Of a stretch of 64,000 nucleotides of DNA, positions 33,924-41,719 are shown piece by piece. Position 1 is the first letter of the stretch. Each line of letters opens with the position of its first letter. The stretch is from an uncultured Desulfosarcina sp. (GTDB taxonomy: Bacteria > Desulfobacterota > Desulfobacteria > Desulfobacterales > Desulfosarcinaceae). The translations under genes were made by a program, and so were the position numbers. Below the pieces are notes generated by a model. The model had not been told where the DNA came from. It worked only from the letters and a program-made list of their open reading frames with translations, and made no database searches. The stretch lies in assembly GCF_963668215.1 (NCBI RefSeq), contig NZ_OY764190.1, positions 3,162,001-3,226,000 on the forward strand, in the 5' to 3' direction.

Positions 33924-34051
33924 TGCTTTATAGGAAACTTTAGATCGACTATATGTCTGTGGGTAAATTTTTCGAAAGCCTTGATCTCGACCAAATTGAC
34001 CGATTTCTGGACGGACACTAAAAACTTTGTAAAAAAGCCGCTTCATTAAAA

Positions 34052-34579
34052 ATGACGACAAACCATACGCTTACAGATGAAGATCGGGCCAATCTTCAAT
34101 CCCTCCAGGCGCAAATCGAAACCTCGCCCGGCGGCCGCGGTCAGCTCATTCCCCTGCTGCAAAAAGCCCAGAAAACCCTGAGCTACCTGCCCGACGAGGC
34201 GCTTGCCCTGGTGGCCGACCATCTAAAGATCACCCGCTCCGAAGTATACGGGGTGGCTTCTTTTTACAACCAGTTTCGCTTCAACCCGCCGGGGCGCAAC
34301 CCGGTGAAGGTATGCATGGGAACGGCCTGCCATGTGCGCGGCGGAGAGATTATCCTGGAGAATTTCGAACGCAAGCTGGAGATCAAGGAGGGCGAAACCA
34401 CCGAAGACCGGGAGTTCAGCATCGAGCGCGTGGCCTGCGTGGGCTGCTGCGCCCTGGCTCCGGTGGCCCTTGTGGGAGAGACTCTTCATGGCCACATGGC
34501 TCCCAGCAAGGTGGAGGGACTGGTGCTGCGGGTTCGGGTGGAGAAAGAAAAGGCCGAAAGGGAGGCTGCCAAGTTGTGA
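34052..34579 (+). CDS. NuoE/HndA-like 2Fe-2S subunit of an NADH-linked oxidoreductase
   Basis: A 175-residue NuoE-type protein: helical N-terminus (LIPLLQKAQKTLSYLP), EVYGVASFYNQFRFNPPG, and the thioredoxin-like 2Fe-2S site with CMGTACH (C-x4-C) and ACVGCCALAP (C-x3-C). These subunits feed electrons to the NuoF flavin subunit in NADH dehydrogenases, formate dehydrogenases and electron-bifurcating hydrogenases. The gene is bracketed by two same-orientation family A palindromes, and the IS lies just upstream. The upstream Shine-Dalgarno is weak. nuoF follows after the second palindrome. Confidence 0.9.
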   Translation: MTTNHTLTDEDRANLQSLQAQIETSPGGRGQLIPLLQKAQKTLSYLPDEALALVADHLKITRSEVYGVASFYNQFRFNPPGRNPVKVCMGTACHVRGGEIILENFERKLEIKEGETTEDREFSIERVACVGCCALAPVALVGETLHGHMAPSKVEGLVLRVRVEKEKAEREAAKL

Positions 34580-34701
34580 CCGTTCTCCAAAAGAGCCGAT
34601 ATCGGCGTTACGCTTCGCCCCTCGTCAGTGCGGAGTACGTTTTGTACGCCTCCCTCCTCGGGGCTCGCAAGCCTTGATCTCGGCTCTTTTGAGAAACGGT
34701 C
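34578..34701. repeat. Palindromic intergenic element, family A, copy 2
   Basis: The outer arms GACCGTTCTCCAAAAG and CTTTTGAGAAACGGTC pair (22 of 26 positions counting the shoulders) but differ in sequence from copy 1. The inner shoulders CCGATATCGGCGTTACG and GCAAGCCTTGATCTCGG are the same. The TCCC/GGGA pair of copy 1 is CCCC/GGGG here, and the apical GTAT/ATAC is GTAC/GTAC. It lies between nuoE and nuoF and starts in the nuoE stop codon. Confidence 0.9.
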
Positions 34702-34725
34702 TAAAAAAACGAGTATTGCTGATCA

Positions 34726-36678
34726 ATGATGACTACAGAAACCACTGACAAAATCCAAGCCGCCTATCAAGCCCTGGCCGAGGAGGCCCGGCTTCAAAAG
34801 GAGCAGTTCGATCAGAGTCCACTGCCCAAAATTCACATCGGCATGGCGACCTGCGGGATCGCTTCCGGTGCGCTGGAAACCAAGTCGGCTTTCGAGGAGG
34901 CCCTGAAGGAACGTGGCGTAGAGGCCCTGGTTCACACGGTGGGCTGTGTGGGCCACTGCTATGCCGAACCGGTGGTGGTGATCGACCACCCCGATTCGGG
35001 CTTTCCGCCGATTCTCTACCCGGAAGTGACCCCGGGCAAGGCCAAGATGTTGACCAAGCTGTTCTTGCAGGAATACGACCCGCGCTTCGAGCATGTCATG
35101 GGCGCCACCGTAGAAAACGAGACGATCCCCTCGGTGCATGAATTTTCCCGTTTCAACCGGGAAAAGCGGGTAATCATGGAACGCTGCGGCCGCATCGACC
35201 CAGAACAAATTCATGAGTATCTTGCCGATGGCGGCTATGGTGCCCTGGCCCGGGCCCTCGGCGAGACACCGGACGCGATCATCGATCGGATCGAGGCGTC
35301 CGGGCTGCGCGGCCGTGGCGGCGCCGGCTTCCCCACCGGGATGAAATGGAAAATCGCGCGAGCGGCTGCGGGCAGCGAAAAGACGATCATCTGCAACGCC
35401 GATGAAGGCGATCCCGGGGCCTATATGGACCGCACCCTGCTGGAGAGCAATCCCCACCAGGTGATCGAAGGCATGATCATCGCCGCCATTGCCGTGGGAG
35501 CGAAAAACGGCTTGTTTTACGTGCGGGCCGAGTACCCGCTGGCAGTCAGGATTCTCGAATCCGCCGTTGAACAGGCCCGTGCAAAAGGCCTGCTGGGAAC
35601 CGATATTCTGGGAAGCGGGTTCGATTTCGACATCGACCTGTTCCAGGGGTCCGGGGCTTTCGTCTGCGGGGAAGAGACGGCCCTGATCCGCAGCGTGGAA
35701 GGCTACCGCGGCATGCCGCGACCCCGCCCGCCCTATCCGGTACAGCGCGGACTGTACAACCGGCCAACGGTGATCAACAACGTCAAAACGCTGGCTACCG
35801 TACCGCCCATTGTGGAAAAGGGTGCCGAATGGTTCCGCGGCATCGGTACGCCCGAAAGTCCGGGGACAGCGGTTTTCTCTGTGGTGGGCAATGTGACCCA
35901 CCCGGGTCTGGTGGAGATTCCCATGGGGGTCACCCTGCGGGAACTGATTTTCGACATCTGCGGCGGGATCCCCGACAAAAAGGAGTTCAAGGCGGTGCAG
36001 ATCGGCGGGCCGTCGGGAGGCTGCCTGTCTGCCGATTTCCTGGACACGCCGGTGGACTTCGACGCCCTGACCAAAGCAGGGGCCATGATGGGATCGGGCG
36101 GCATGGTGGTGATGGACGAAGATGCCTGCATGGTGGATGTCGCCCGCTATTTTCTCGATTTCACGGCCAAGGAGTCCTGCGGCAAATGCACCTTCTGCCG
36201 CATCGGCACCCGGCACCAGCTCGACATCCTGCGCCGCATTACCCGCGGCGAAGGGCGCGAGGGCGACATCGAACAACTGGAGATCCTGAGCCGGGCCGTG
36301 AAACAGGGATCGCTGTGCGGTCTGGGCAAGACGGCGCCCAATCCGGTGCTCACCTCCCTGGCCTATTTCCGGGACGAATACGAGGCCCACATCGCCGAGG
36401 GACGCTGTCCGGCGTGCAGCTGCCGGACCCTGACCGCCTTTTACATCGATCTGGACAAATGTGCCCGGGGCTGCGATGCCTGCGTGGGGTGCTGCCCGGT
36501 GGAGGCGGTCTTCACCACCAGCACGCGCAAGAAGGGCATCGACCAGGAACTCTGCGTCAAATGCGGGGAATGCATGGTGGCCTGCCCGCCGGATTACGAC
36601 GCCGTGGTGAAGGTCTCGCCGGCGCACCTGGCTCCGATCATCGAGCGGCCGCCGGAAAAGAACAAAACGGAAAGCTGA
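34726..36678 (+). CDS. NuoF/HndC-like NADH-binding flavin Fe-S subunit
   Basis: A 650-residue multi-domain subunit. The N-terminal thioredoxin-like 2Fe-2S domain has C43, C74 and C78. The core is the FMN/NADH domain with GLRGRGGAGFPTGMKW and NADEGDPGAYMDR. A 4Fe-4S site follows (SCGKCTFCRIGTRHQ), and the C-terminus has two ferredoxin-like 4Fe-4S motifs (CARGCDACVGCCP, CVKCGECMVACP). This is the layout of HndC/HymB/HydB, the NAD-linked subunits of bifurcating enzymes. It lies between nuoE and the nuoG-like gene. A bifurcating role is possible; the catalytic partner is not in the window. Confidence 0.92.
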   Translation: MMTTETTDKIQAAYQALAEEARLQKEQFDQSPLPKIHIGMATCGIASGALETKSAFEEALKERGVEALVHTVGCVGHCYAEPVVVIDHPDSGFPPILYPEVTPGKAKMLTKLFLQEYDPRFEHVMGATVENETIPSVHEFSRFNREKRVIMERCGRIDPEQIHEYLADGGYGALARALGETPDAIIDRIEASGLRGRGGAGFPTGMKWKIARAAAGSEKTIICNADEGDPGAYMDRTLLESNPHQVIEGMIIAAIAVGAKNGLFYVRAEYPLAVRILESAVEQARAKGLLGTDILGSGFDFDIDLFQGSGAFVCGEETALIRSVEGYRGMPRPRPPYPVQRGLYNRPTVINNVKTLATVPPIVEKGAEWFRGIGTPESPGTAVFSVVGNVTHPGLVEIPMGVTLRELIFDICGGIPDKKEFKAVQIGGPSGGCLSADFLDTPVDFDALTKAGAMMGSGGMVVMDEDACMVDVARYFLDFTAKESCGKCTFCRIGTRHQLDILRRITRGEGREGDIEQLEILSRAVKQGSLCGLGKTAPNPVLTSLAYFRDEYEAHIAEGRCPACSCRTLTAFYIDLDKCARGCDACVGCCPVEAVFTTSTRKKGIDQELCVKCGECMVACPPDYDAVVKVSPAHLAPIIERPPEKNKTES

Positions 36679-36685
36679 AACACGG

Positions 36686-37360
36686 ATGACAGACGCATCG
36701 ACAACGACAATTACCCTGACCGTTGACGACCGGACCATCCAGGCTCCGGCGGGCAGCAGCGTACTGGCCGCCTGCCTGGCCGCCGACATCTATATCCCTC
36801 ACCTGTGCTGGATGGAGAGCGACACACCGGACGAGGCCCCGGCTTCCTGCCGCCTCTGCTTCGTGGAAATCGAGGGCTTCAAGGAGCCCGTAACCGCCTG
36901 CTCGGTCGTCGTGGAAAACGGCATGACGATGCGCACGGATACCGAAGCGGTCCGCGATCTCCAGAAAACGGCACTGAAGCTGCTGTTTTCCGTGCATCGG
37001 GTGGATTGCAAAAACTGTCCGGCCAACAAAGCCTGCGCCCTTCAGGGGATCGCTAAATTTCTCAAAGCCGGTCTGACATGCAAACCATTCGAAAGGACGC
37101 TCAAAGAGCCGGAAGTGGATTCCCGACATCCGGTTTTCGATTACTACCCCAACCGATGTGTGCTTTGCGGCATTTGCGTCCGGGTTTGCGGGCGTCGAAA
37201 CGGGCAGTCACAGTTGAGTCTCGCCGGCCGGGGATTCGATACGGTAGTCGGGTATTTTGGATCCGATGCGGCGTCCGCCGAAGATTGCCGCAACTGCAAA
37301 GCTTGCCTTGAGGCATGTCCTACCGGCGCCCTGGTAGAGAAGACAACCGATGGAGGATAG
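36686..37360 (+). CDS. NuoG/HndD-like Fe-S subunit without catalytic domain
   Basis: A 224-residue protein with four cluster sites: a plant-type 2Fe-2S (C41, C55, C58, C72), a His-Cys 4Fe-4S (H104, C108, C111, C117) and two ferredoxin 4Fe-4S (C158/161/164/168; C201/204/207/211). This is the N-terminal half of HydA/HndD or NuoG/FdhA. The H-cluster or molybdopterin domain that would follow is absent, and the gene ends with a normal stop. It would work as an electron conduit from the NuoEF pair to an unknown separate catalytic subunit. The start is eight bases after nuoF. Confidence 0.88.
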   Translation: MTDASTTTITLTVDDRTIQAPAGSSVLAACLAADIYIPHLCWMESDTPDEAPASCRLCFVEIEGFKEPVTACSVVVENGMTMRTDTEAVRDLQKTALKLLFSVHRVDCKNCPANKACALQGIAKFLKAGLTCKPFERTLKEPEVDSRHPVFDYYPNRCVLCGICVRVCGRRNGQSQLSLAGRGFDTVVGYFGSDAASAEDCRNCKACLEACPTGALVEKTTDGG

Positions 37361-37367
37361 TTAGTCC

Positions 37368-37736
37368 ATGGCCAGAATCCTCGTGATCGATGACGACGAT
37401 ACCGTACGCCTGTCCGTAAAACTGGCCCTTGAAGACGCCGATCATATCGTCGAGGATGCCGCCGATGGTGAGAAGGGTGTGGCCCTGTTTCGAGAAAACC
37501 CGGCCGACCTGGTGGTCACCGATATTTTCATGCCGGAAAAAGAGGGGCTGGAAACCATCGACGAGATCAAACGCCTGCGTCCCGAGACGAAAATCATCGC
37601 CATTTCCGGTGGCGGTCGCATGGATCCGGAGGACTACCTGTCCATCGCCGAAAGCGTGGGGGCCGATCATTCCCTGCTCAAGCCGTTTGACATCGAAAAG
37701 CTGGCAGAGGTGGTCGAAGACTTGCTGAAGGGGTGA
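37368..37736 (+). CDS. Single-domain response regulator (CheY-like)
   Basis: A 122-residue receiver domain and nothing else: acidic pocket VIDDDD at the start, phospho-acceptor D52 in VVTDIFMPEKEG, and the conserved Lys in LLKPFD near the end. It is eight bases after the nuoG-like gene and thus likely co-transcribed with it. No kinase or output domain is adjacent. It may act through protein contact with another regulator. Placement behind redox subunits is unusual but not unique. Confidence 0.88.
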   Translation: MARILVIDDDDTVRLSVKLALEDADHIVEDAADGEKGVALFRENPADLVVTDIFMPEKEGLETIDEIKRLRPETKIIAISGGGRMDPEDYLSIAESVGADHSLLKPFDIEKLAEVVEDLLKG

Positions 37737-37812
37737 TAAAAAGGGGAATGATTCCGGCAGGTAAAGGCGCCGACATGCCGACCCTCATCCATTCAGCCTG
37801 GAGTCGGCGGTT

Positions 37813-37921
37813 GTAAGCGTTCACAGGGCACCGCATCTGCTTTGTTCCCAGGCACTTGAAGTATGACCAATACGTCGGCGTGCCCGGCGCCTCACATCTG
37901 CGGCACCCTGTAAACGCTTAC
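37813..37921. repeat. Palindromic intergenic element, family D
   Basis: A 109-bp element. Outer arms GTAAGCGTTCACAGGG and CCCTGTAAACGCTTAC pair, continuing through CCGCATCTG and CACATCTGCGG. The interior has GGCAC/GTGCC and an apical hairpin GTAT-GACCA-ATAC. The design (long arms, inner stem, apical GTAT/ATAC) resembles family A, though the sequence is unrelated. It lies between the response regulator and the convergent hypothetical gene. Confidence 0.82.
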
Positions 37922-37951
37922 TGATCAGGCAGTTGCGGCACATTGAGCATT

Positions 37952-38425
37952 TCAACCCTGTAAACGGGTACCGGCGGTTTTCTCCGTTTGGCAGGATTTT
38001 TTATCGCCGGTTTTTTCCAGATGATTGAAAAATCGATCGACGTCCAGAAACCCTTCGGGTGAGATGGGAAACGACGCCATGGTTTCGATCATGGCGTTTC
38101 GAATTTTGGTGAACTCTCCTTCCAGTTCGACGTAGGGCTTGGCCCGGTCGTCTTCCAGAAGCCTCATCAGCGCCCCGATGCGGGTCATCAGCGAAAAGAA
38201 TTTGGAGCCCATGTTGTCGAATTCATGGGCAATGGCCACCCCGAAACGATTCACCGCGTTGTCTGCGAAATGCACGGTCTGAATGCGCCCGGTTTCTTCG
38301 TCCACGATCTCCAGCCCCTCGCCCGGCGTATGTTTCAGGGGCATCTGATTGAGCGCGGCCGCGTTGCCGACCTTCAGGGCGTAAAGCAGTTCGTCGGGTT
38401 CGACCGGCATGTTCCATTGGACCAT
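37952..38425 (-). CDS. Hypothetical protein, helical
   Basis: A 157-residue protein beginning MVQWNMPVEPDELLYALKVG at an ATG with AGGAG nine bases upstream. It has no signal peptide or membrane segment. The middle (NRFGVAIAHEFDNMGSKFFSLMTRIGALMRLLEDD) is predicted helical, and a His-Glu pair resembles metal or phospho-relay sites but no family was recognised. It lies next to a GGDEF response regulator on the same strand, separated by ~145 bases, so a signalling link is conceivable. The longer in-frame version would start at 38497 but lacks a ribosome-binding site. Confidence 0.6.
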   Translation of the reverse strand: MVQWNMPVEPDELLYALKVGNAAALNQMPLKHTPGEGLEIVDEETGRIQTVHFADNAVNRFGVAIAHEFDNMGSKFFSLMTRIGALMRLLEDDRAKPYVELEGEFTKIRNAMIETMASFPISPEGFLDVDRFFNHLEKTGDKKSCQTEKTAGTRLQG

Positions 38426-38571
38426 GAAAACGGCTCCTGGTTCGTTCTCGCAAGCTTGCCCTGCAGGGGATGTGCGGGTCTGCATTGCGGTGGGCATCGC
38501 CTGTGATCAGTCAGAAAATGATATTCCACTCACCTTACCCTGTGTCGATTCGCCATGCAATAGGCAATCGG

Positions 38572-39831
38572 TCAGCCAACGATGACGCGGTTGCGGCCCT
38601 GGTTTTTGGCCTGGTAGAGAAGCTGATCGGTGTGGTTGATGGTGGCTTCCAGCGTTGAACCGAGCGTAGCCGTGAGCCCGATGGATACAGTGAAACGGAC
38701 GCAGGTGCCTTCAACGGATAGTGGGGTCGATTCGATGGTGGCCCGCAGCGCTTCGAAGCGTTCGCGACCATGGCTCGAGGGCATGTCGGGCGCCAGAATG
38801 CAGAACTCTTCGCCGCCCATGCGGGCCACCACGTCCGAGGATCGAAAATGGTCCATCATCATGGATGATAGCCACCGAAGCACCTCATCCCCCACCGCAT
38901 GCCCGAACCGGTCGTTGATCGCTTTGAATTTGTCGATATCGATCATGGCAACGACGAGATCTTTATCTTCGCGTTGCGCATTGCCGAACAGTTTTTTTCC
39001 CAGCTCGAACAGATACCTGCGATTGTAGAGGCCGGTGAGATGGTCTTTGATGGCGGCGTTGCGGATGGATTCGATGTACTCCAGCATCTGGACGTTCTGG
39101 TTGATGCGCAGGTAGAATTCTTCGTTGGTGAAGGGTTTGACGATGAAATCGTTGGCGCCCTTTTTTAAAAAGCGGGCGGTCATCGCCGGACCGCCTTTGG
39201 CGGAAATGCCGATGATGGCCATTTTATCCATGGAGATGGTTTCACGGATACGGGAAACCAACTCGAATCCGTCCATTTCCGGCATGAAGTAATCGGATAT
39301 CACGACCCGGATATCCGGGTGCTCCTTGAGCGTTTCCAGCGCCTTTTTACCGTTTTCCGCTTCCAGGATGACAAAACGATGCCGCTCCAGAAGCCGTTTG
39401 ATCGACAGGCGGGAAAGTTTGTCATCGTCGACGATCAGCACTTTGACACAGCGGTTGGCTTCCAAGCGCCGAAGGGTTTGCGTCAACTGATCGAGGCTGT
39501 TGGGGCCCTCTTTAATAATGTAGTCGACGATGTCGCGGGAGGTGAATTCCTTCCGGACGGTTTCGCTGAATTGACCGGTCAAAACGATTACCGGGATGTT
39601 TTTTTTCAGGGCGATGCCAACGACTTCCCCCTGGGGCGCGTCCGGCAGCACCAGGTCGAGGACCGCGGCGAAGAGCCGATCGCCATGCTGCTCGAAAAAA
39701 TCGCAGGCTTCCGCAAAGGAGGTGGCCAGGTGCGGTTTGCAGCCCAGATCCGCCTCGATTTTTGCGGAGATGGCATGCCCAAACATTCTGCTGTCTTCGA
39801 CCACTAGGATTTTTTTCAATGATGCATTCAT
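38572..39831 (-). CDS. Diguanylate cyclase response regulator, REC-REC-GGDEF (PleD-like)
   Basis: A 419-residue protein with two receiver domains and a C-terminal GGDEF domain. REC1 has the acceptor D59 in AAVLDLVLPDAP. REC2 has VLIVDDDKLSR and VVISDYFMPEMDG. The cyclase has LTGLYNRR, DKFKAINDRFGH and an intact GGEEF, with an allosteric I-site RSSD five residues before it. PleD-type enzymes make c-di-GMP on phosphorylation and are feedback-inhibited through this I-site. The ATG at 39831 follows AAAGG. The gene is divergent from a small membrane protein with a 330-base space holding two stem-loops. Confidence 0.92.
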   Translation of the reverse strand: MNASLKKILVVEDSRMFGHAISAKIEADLGCKPHLATSFAEACDFFEQHGDRLFAAVLDLVLPDAPQGEVVGIALKKNIPVIVLTGQFSETVRKEFTSRDIVDYIIKEGPNSLDQLTQTLRRLEANRCVKVLIVDDDKLSRLSIKRLLERHRFVILEAENGKKALETLKEHPDIRVVISDYFMPEMDGFELVSRIRETISMDKMAIIGISAKGGPAMTARFLKKGANDFIVKPFTNEEFYLRINQNVQMLEYIESIRNAAIKDHLTGLYNRRYLFELGKKLFGNAQREDKDLVVAMIDIDKFKAINDRFGHAVGDEVLRWLSSMMMDHFRSSDVVARMGGEEFCILAPDMPSSHGRERFEALRATIESTPLSVEGTCVRFTVSIGLTATLGSTLEATINHTDQLLYQAKNQGRNRVIVG

Positions 39832-39852
39832 CGAGCAGGCCTTTCACGATGA

Positions 39853-39964
39853 TTACTGCCATAGTTCTTCGGCCTTTGGAAAGAATTCTTTAGGGCCGAT
39901 GGCAGTAAGGGCCGCGGAAAAAATGTCTTATTCCATCCGCCATACTGGACAAGACATATTTTTT
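39853..39964. promoter_or_regulatory. Two consecutive stem-loops upstream of the diguanylate cyclase
   Basis: Stem 1 (39853-39908): TTACTGCCAT pairs perfectly with ATGGCAGTAA, with an inner CGGCC/GGCCG pair. Stem 2 (39918-39964): AAAAAATGTCTT pairs with AAGACATATTTTTT. They fill much of the 330-base divergent region 39832-40161; the rest shows only AT-rich sequence with GTATACT near 40100 that could be a -10 box. Could be a small RNA, riboswitch-like leader or protein-binding sites. No known riboswitch consensus was recognised. Confidence 0.55.
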
Positions 39965-40161
39965 GCAGCCCTGACCCGAAACTTTTTTTTGGGAAAATAC
40001 GAAACTGTGGACAGGCCAGCATTCGTGCCCGGGCAATTGTCGGACGACTCGACCCCAACCCGATTTGCTCATTCCTGGACGGCCGCCGGAAAAAAATAGT
40101 ATACTTAAAAACAGCGGCTATCGAACAGCCAATGAAATCTCGACTTTCAGTGGAGGATGGT

Positions 40162-40554
40162 GTGAAGAAAATTCTTGTTTGTTTCGCGGCAGGCTGCCTG
40201 GGAGCCTTGGCCTACAGCCTGGTGGCATGGCAGGCCAGGGCCTTGGGGATAACCCGCTGGGCAGGCGTTCTCATGGCGCCTTCCCTGAAAGCCGGATGGC
40301 TCTATCCGAAAATTGTCCAGGGCGGTTTATGGGGGCTCCTGTTCGTACTGCCTTTCCTGAAATCGCGGTTTTTTCTGAAGGGGACTCTCCTCAGCCTTCT
40401 GCCAACGGCATTTGAATTGCTCTATGTCTTTCCGCACAAGACCGGTTCCGGGCTTTTCGGCGTGGGCCTGGGCATCTGGACCCCCGCCTTTGTTCTGCTC
40501 TACAATTGGCTTTGGGGTGTCGTGACGGCGATGACCATCCGGTTTTCGAAATAA
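40162..40554 (+). CDS. Small multi-pass membrane protein of unknown function
   Basis: A 130-residue hydrophobic protein with four likely membrane segments (ILVCFAAGCLGALAYSLVAW, LWGLLFVLPFL, LLSLLPTAFELLYVF, GIWTPAFVLLYNWLWGVV). The start is a GTG at 40162 with GGAGG at five bases distance, better than the ATG at 40132. Nothing in the sequence shows a ligand or partner. Downstream the convergent FBP aldolase/phosphatase gene begins after ~30 bases. I do not recognise a family. Confidence 0.6.
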   Translation: MKKILVCFAAGCLGALAYSLVAWQARALGITRWAGVLMAPSLKAGWLYPKIVQGGLWGLLFVLPFLKSRFFLKGTLLSLLPTAFELLYVFPHKTGSGLFGVGLGIWTPAFVLLYNWLWGVVTAMTIRFSK

Positions 40555-40585
40555 TCGGGGCGCCGCCGCCCGTTGCAGACCAATT

Positions 40586-41698
40586 TCAATCTCTGGGTGG
40601 CCGCATGATTTCGAAGCGTTCGTCCAGATCCCTGAGAATGTTGACCAGTCCGCCGTAATGGATGGTTTCAAACGGCTGCATGGCATTGCCGAAGAAACCC
40701 TGTCGGCGGATTTCCAGCGCCTTGGCCGCCAGCCGGGAGCGCACATGATCCCACAGGGGATGGTCGAAAACGTCTATCGGCGGCGTCAGGCGACCGTTGC
40801 GCAGCCCGAAGGCGGCACAGGAAACCACCGGTGGTCCGTCGAAATAGGATACCTTGGTGCTCAATGGCACCGGCATGAGCGGACCGTTGTGGCAGCCGCG
40901 CATGAATCCACCCACAAAGGGACCGATCGAGAAGGGTGCGACGACCTCTCCGGAGGACGGAAAGGAGTCCTGCACGCGTACGATGGCCACCGGGTCGTCC
41001 TTGCCCAGGATCTTGCCGGCGATGTTGGACATGCGAATGGTGCTTGCGGCCAGGGCCTGTTCGCCGGTGCCCCGCGATTCGATGCGACGGATGGCGTAGC
41101 GGTTCTGTTCTCTCAGCAGCGCCGCCAGGTTGTACAGATCTTCGGGCGCGTCCAGAACGATTTCCCGGTCATATTCCTTGTAGAGCACATCCATGACGGT
41201 CAGCCGGAACCCTTTGCGCATGCGCGGGGAGAGCATAAGGCCGGGGCAGTGCATGGGGTCGGTGAAAGCCAGGTAAAAGGGCAGGTTGAAGGCGCCGGGC
41301 ACCGCCTTGTCCACGGCGAAAACCAGAAAGGTTTCGTTGGGGCGCTCTTCGAATTCCATTTCCGCCATGGCCGGTCCCAACCCTTTGACGGCACCGGTTA
41401 CCCCCGCGTCGCGGATATCCTGCCCCACCCCGTAAAGCCCCTGTTCTTCGGCCGCGGCCGCGCCCTCTTCGAAACCGTTCCAGAGGTGTTTGCGGATTTC
41501 AGGGCTCTCTTTTCCCGCTTCATGGGTGCACAAGATGGTGATGTCGTCACCGGTAAAGTCGACCCAGCAGTCGATGAGCAGATCGTCCGTTTTCTCTTTG
41601 ATGGAATCCCGGACGGCGGAGACGATCTTTTCGCTGGGCTGCAGGTGCCCGCCCACTGCGCCGAGGTCCACCCGTACGGCAGTCAGGGTTGTTTTCAT
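40586..41698 (-). CDS. Bifunctional fructose-1,6-bisphosphate aldolase/phosphatase
   Basis: A 370-residue archaeal-type (class V) FBPA/P: RVDLGAVGGHLQPSE at the N-terminus, then DFTGDDITILCTHE, YGVGQDI, MHCPGLMLSPRMRKGF and SFDGPPVVSCAAFGL-like blocks (here SYFDGPPVVSCAAFGL). The enzyme joins triose phosphates to FBP and dephosphorylates it to fructose 6-phosphate, making gluconeogenesis one-way. It is common in archaea and deeply branching autotrophic bacteria. It is followed upstream on the same strand, 21 bases away, by a PPi-type phosphofructokinase. Confident by family blocks, though catalytic Lys/Tyr positions were not mapped. Confidence 0.88.
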   Translation of the reverse strand: MKTTLTAVRVDLGAVGGHLQPSEKIVSAVRDSIKEKTDDLLIDCWVDFTGDDITILCTHEAGKESPEIRKHLWNGFEEGAAAAEEQGLYGVGQDIRDAGVTGAVKGLGPAMAEMEFEERPNETFLVFAVDKAVPGAFNLPFYLAFTDPMHCPGLMLSPRMRKGFRLTVMDVLYKEYDREIVLDAPEDLYNLAALLREQNRYAIRRIESRGTGEQALAASTIRMSNIAGKILGKDDPVAIVRVQDSFPSSGEVVAPFSIGPFVGGFMRGCHNGPLMPVPLSTKVSYFDGPPVVSCAAFGLRNGRLTPPIDVFDHPLWDHVRSRLAAKALEIRRQGFFGNAMQPFETIHYGGLVNILRDLDERFEIMRPPRD

Positions 41699-41719
41699 GG
41701 GGTTCCTCCTTTATCGTTG

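Larger units (their letters stand above)
32333..33948 (+). mobile_element. IS4-like insertion sequence
   Basis: The element carries one transposase gene. Its ends are 16-bp imperfect inverted repeats: TCTATCTGAAGTTTCC at 32333 and GGAAACTTTAGATCGA ending at 33948 (two mismatches). I could not identify a clean target duplication. It sits in the centre of a family A palindrome. About 240 bases lie between the left end and the transposase; they hold no gene but do hold a hairpin at the start codon. Confidence 0.75.
32267..34014. repeat. Family A palindromic element, copy 3, split by an insertion sequence
   Basis: The left half (32267-~32332) starts CCGTCCAGAAATGGC and continues through CCCGATATCTGCGTTA and CGAAAAATTTTATCC. 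The right half (~33949-34014) has GGGTAAATTTTTCG, GCCTTGATCTCG and ends ACCGATTTCTGGACGG. The two halves pair arm-to-arm and in the interior, so together they form one palindrome of the same design as 5890-6013. The insertion lies between them, close to the apex. Confidence 0.85.

Noticed and set aside
36686..37360. Frameshift hiding a hydrogenase H-cluster domain after the NuoG-like gene
   Set aside because: The bases after 37360 encode a complete response regulator, and no H-cluster motif is found in any frame there.
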